From Sialis fuliginosa (lineage: Eukaryota > Arthropoda > Insecta > Megaloptera > Sialidae), in the NCBI GenBank assembly GCA_961205875.1, contig OY540813.1, forward strand, positions 18,633,001 to 18,697,000: a stretch of DNA of 64,000 nucleotides, read 5' to 3'. The notes beneath the pieces were generated by a model, which did not search any database, had not been told where the DNA came from, and worked only from the letters and a program-made list of their open reading frames with translations. Positions 62,342 to 64,000 of the stretch are shown here, piece by piece. The number at the start of each line of letters is the position of its first letter. The stretch's first letter is position 1. The translations under genes were made by a program, and so were the position numbers.

Positions 62342-64000
62342 GTACTACATACATAGATATTTAACATAGATAAAACATTTAAGTTATATAAATAGCGAAC
62401 TCCTATTTCGCGTGCCGCCATTGTGTATTTTACAAGAAGTTATTCAGAGCAAATGAACATACCTATATATCTCTTAGGCAATAAAAGATTGTTTTTGGAT
62501 CAAGTTATAGCCGTTCGAAATCTAATTTAGAATTAGAATCATTGTGTATAACACTTTTAAGTTAACCGATATGTTAGAAAATTTGCATAAGTAGAGGAAA
62601 AAAAAGAAGATTAGGATATTTAAATATAAAGTATTGCATGTTCGTTAAGAGGTATGATGGGGGGGGGATCATAATTTTTTCGTATTAGCTTTTGAAATCA
62701 TATTTGATACGCGTATGGTTTTTCTATTATTAATTTCTACAGCATTATCTTCTTTTATAATATTTGTTTTAACATGATTCATTTTTATAGTAGTATTTTA
62801 GGAATTCATACCTTATACATATTTACATATTTGAATTACTTACTGATTATGATATATTTTATAGTTTTTAACCGTTAAGTTGTTCTGATGTATTGCCTAA
62901 GGGTTGTTGAAATAAATCACCCCCTATTATTAAAAGTAGGTAGAGTTACGTATGTGTAAGTTACTTTATTTTAGATGATGCAACTTTGGTGTAAAAAAGA
63001 CAGATAAAACTAGTCTAGTTTTAAACGGTAAGAAATCTATATTTTTCTTGTTGCAGTTCTTGAGTGACTATTACTTACTTATTTTGTAACGATTTATTAG
63101 GAATTTTGAAAGTTTTTTTAAAATATACCACATTTTTTTGTCGTTTGAAAATATTTTTTTTTCTGATATTGAAATTTGTCATTATTGTGAACCTACATAT
63201 AATCTTTTTAATAATAAAATCAACTTTTTACTTTAAAAAATTTGTGATATTCGAGATTTTAATGATTTAAAAAGAATATGTCAATTAAACTTTTTTTTAT
63301 TAACCGGAAACAGTGAATACGAAATACTGATTTCATTTTTAACTAAATGCGAAGCACGCCTCTGATTTTTTGATAAAAAAAAACACGTTTTACTATTTTT
63401 ACATTAGTTGTATCGCCCACACACGAAAAATCATATTAAACATTATTGTACTTTTGTCTTAAAAAACATTATGACAATCGTGAATTCAATGATGATGACC
63501 TTATAAAAATAATAACTCGTTTAAAGAACAACTTCCAAAATAAAAGCATTACTACATAACCTATCTCAATTATCTTGAAAGTGATTTCTCATTAATATCA
63601 CAAAATATAGTTTACTGAGATTTTTGAACTCAAAATGTCTAATAGAAGTTGTTTTCTAAATGTTAAGGTCATTAAAATAATTTCCTGTGGAAGTATATTT
63701 TTTTACATTTAATCACTATTAAATTTGTTTTAGTGATTTATCAGAGTATTTTTAAAAAATTACTAAAACTATAAAGAACAGAGTAGTATCTAGGAAATAT
63801 TGAATCTATATACCAAAATATGCTTAATACTCATTTGACATTGGAATGGGTGGGTAAAAATATTTGATAAAATAATTTACATATGCAATTTTTAGCAAAA
63901 TCCATTATTTACTTATTCAATAATTTGACCATAGCCTAGATACAATTTTTATAAAAAGTGATATAAATCAATGAATATATATAAATATTGTCAGTTCGAT
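62342..64000. other. AT-rich DNA to window end, nothing recognised
   Basis: No gene, RNA or repeat with clear ends was found. A short G run lies near 62659. The small plus-strand frame at 63.06 kb is hydrophobic only because of T-richness. Confidence 0.4.

Noticed and set aside
1-64000. CRISPR arrays, bacterial operons, rRNA genes
   Set aside because: None is seen; spliced genes and transposon types show that this is an animal nuclear genome.

Overview
This is a eukaryotic, very AT-rich window with GT-AG introns, long introns, many short inverted-repeat DNA transposons (MITEs) and an arthropod-specific neuropeptide gene. The organism is an insect, most likely a hemipteran. Frequent words of the type 'taggtacct' and the repeat style resemble aphids and related Sternorrhyncha, but that narrower placement is an impression, not a demonstration.

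Three protein-coding genes can be reconstructed. (1) 1540-7737, plus strand: a 14-exon gene of about 919 codons that I assign to the FIRRM / C1orf112 (DUF4487) family, the partner of the AAA ATPase FIGNL1 in homologous recombination. An initiator-like TCAGTT and an E2F-like TTTCCCGCC lie just upstream. (2) 14789-35969, plus strand: a 16-exon gene of about 1088 codons encoding a secreted ADAMTS metalloprotease of the insect stall (stl) type. It has a signal peptide, a prodomain with furin sites, a HExxHxxGxxHD catalytic domain, a disintegrin-like region, one degenerate thrombospondin repeat, Cys-rich repeats and a C-terminal tail behind another dibasic site. (3) 42357-39126, minus strand: the ion transport peptide gene (ITP, CHH family), with one shared exon and two alternative 3' coding exons giving an amidated ITP and a non-amidated ITP-L. 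stl and ITP are convergent.

The rest is introns and intergenic DNA. I found no other convincing coding gene in 42.4-64 kb. That region probably carries the 5' non-coding part of ITP, because its first coding exon begins directly at a splice acceptor. Two GC/CpG-rich islands stand out as regulatory candidates: 47.04-47.46 kb (CTCF-like motif, E-box palindrome, TATA-like element) and 61.26-61.33 kb (a perfect CRE, TGACGTCA, plus a half-variant).

Mobile DNA is abundant: foldback elements with TA or TTAA target sites, a 117-bp piggyBac-like MITE in an stl intron, a hAT-like MITE, RTE-like non-LTR tails, and several dispersed repeats present twice or more. I did not find a clearly new biological system; the strongest items are the ITP/ITP-L splice switch, its candidate distal control regions, the FIRRM promoter, and the unusual C-terminal processing site in the ADAMTS protein.
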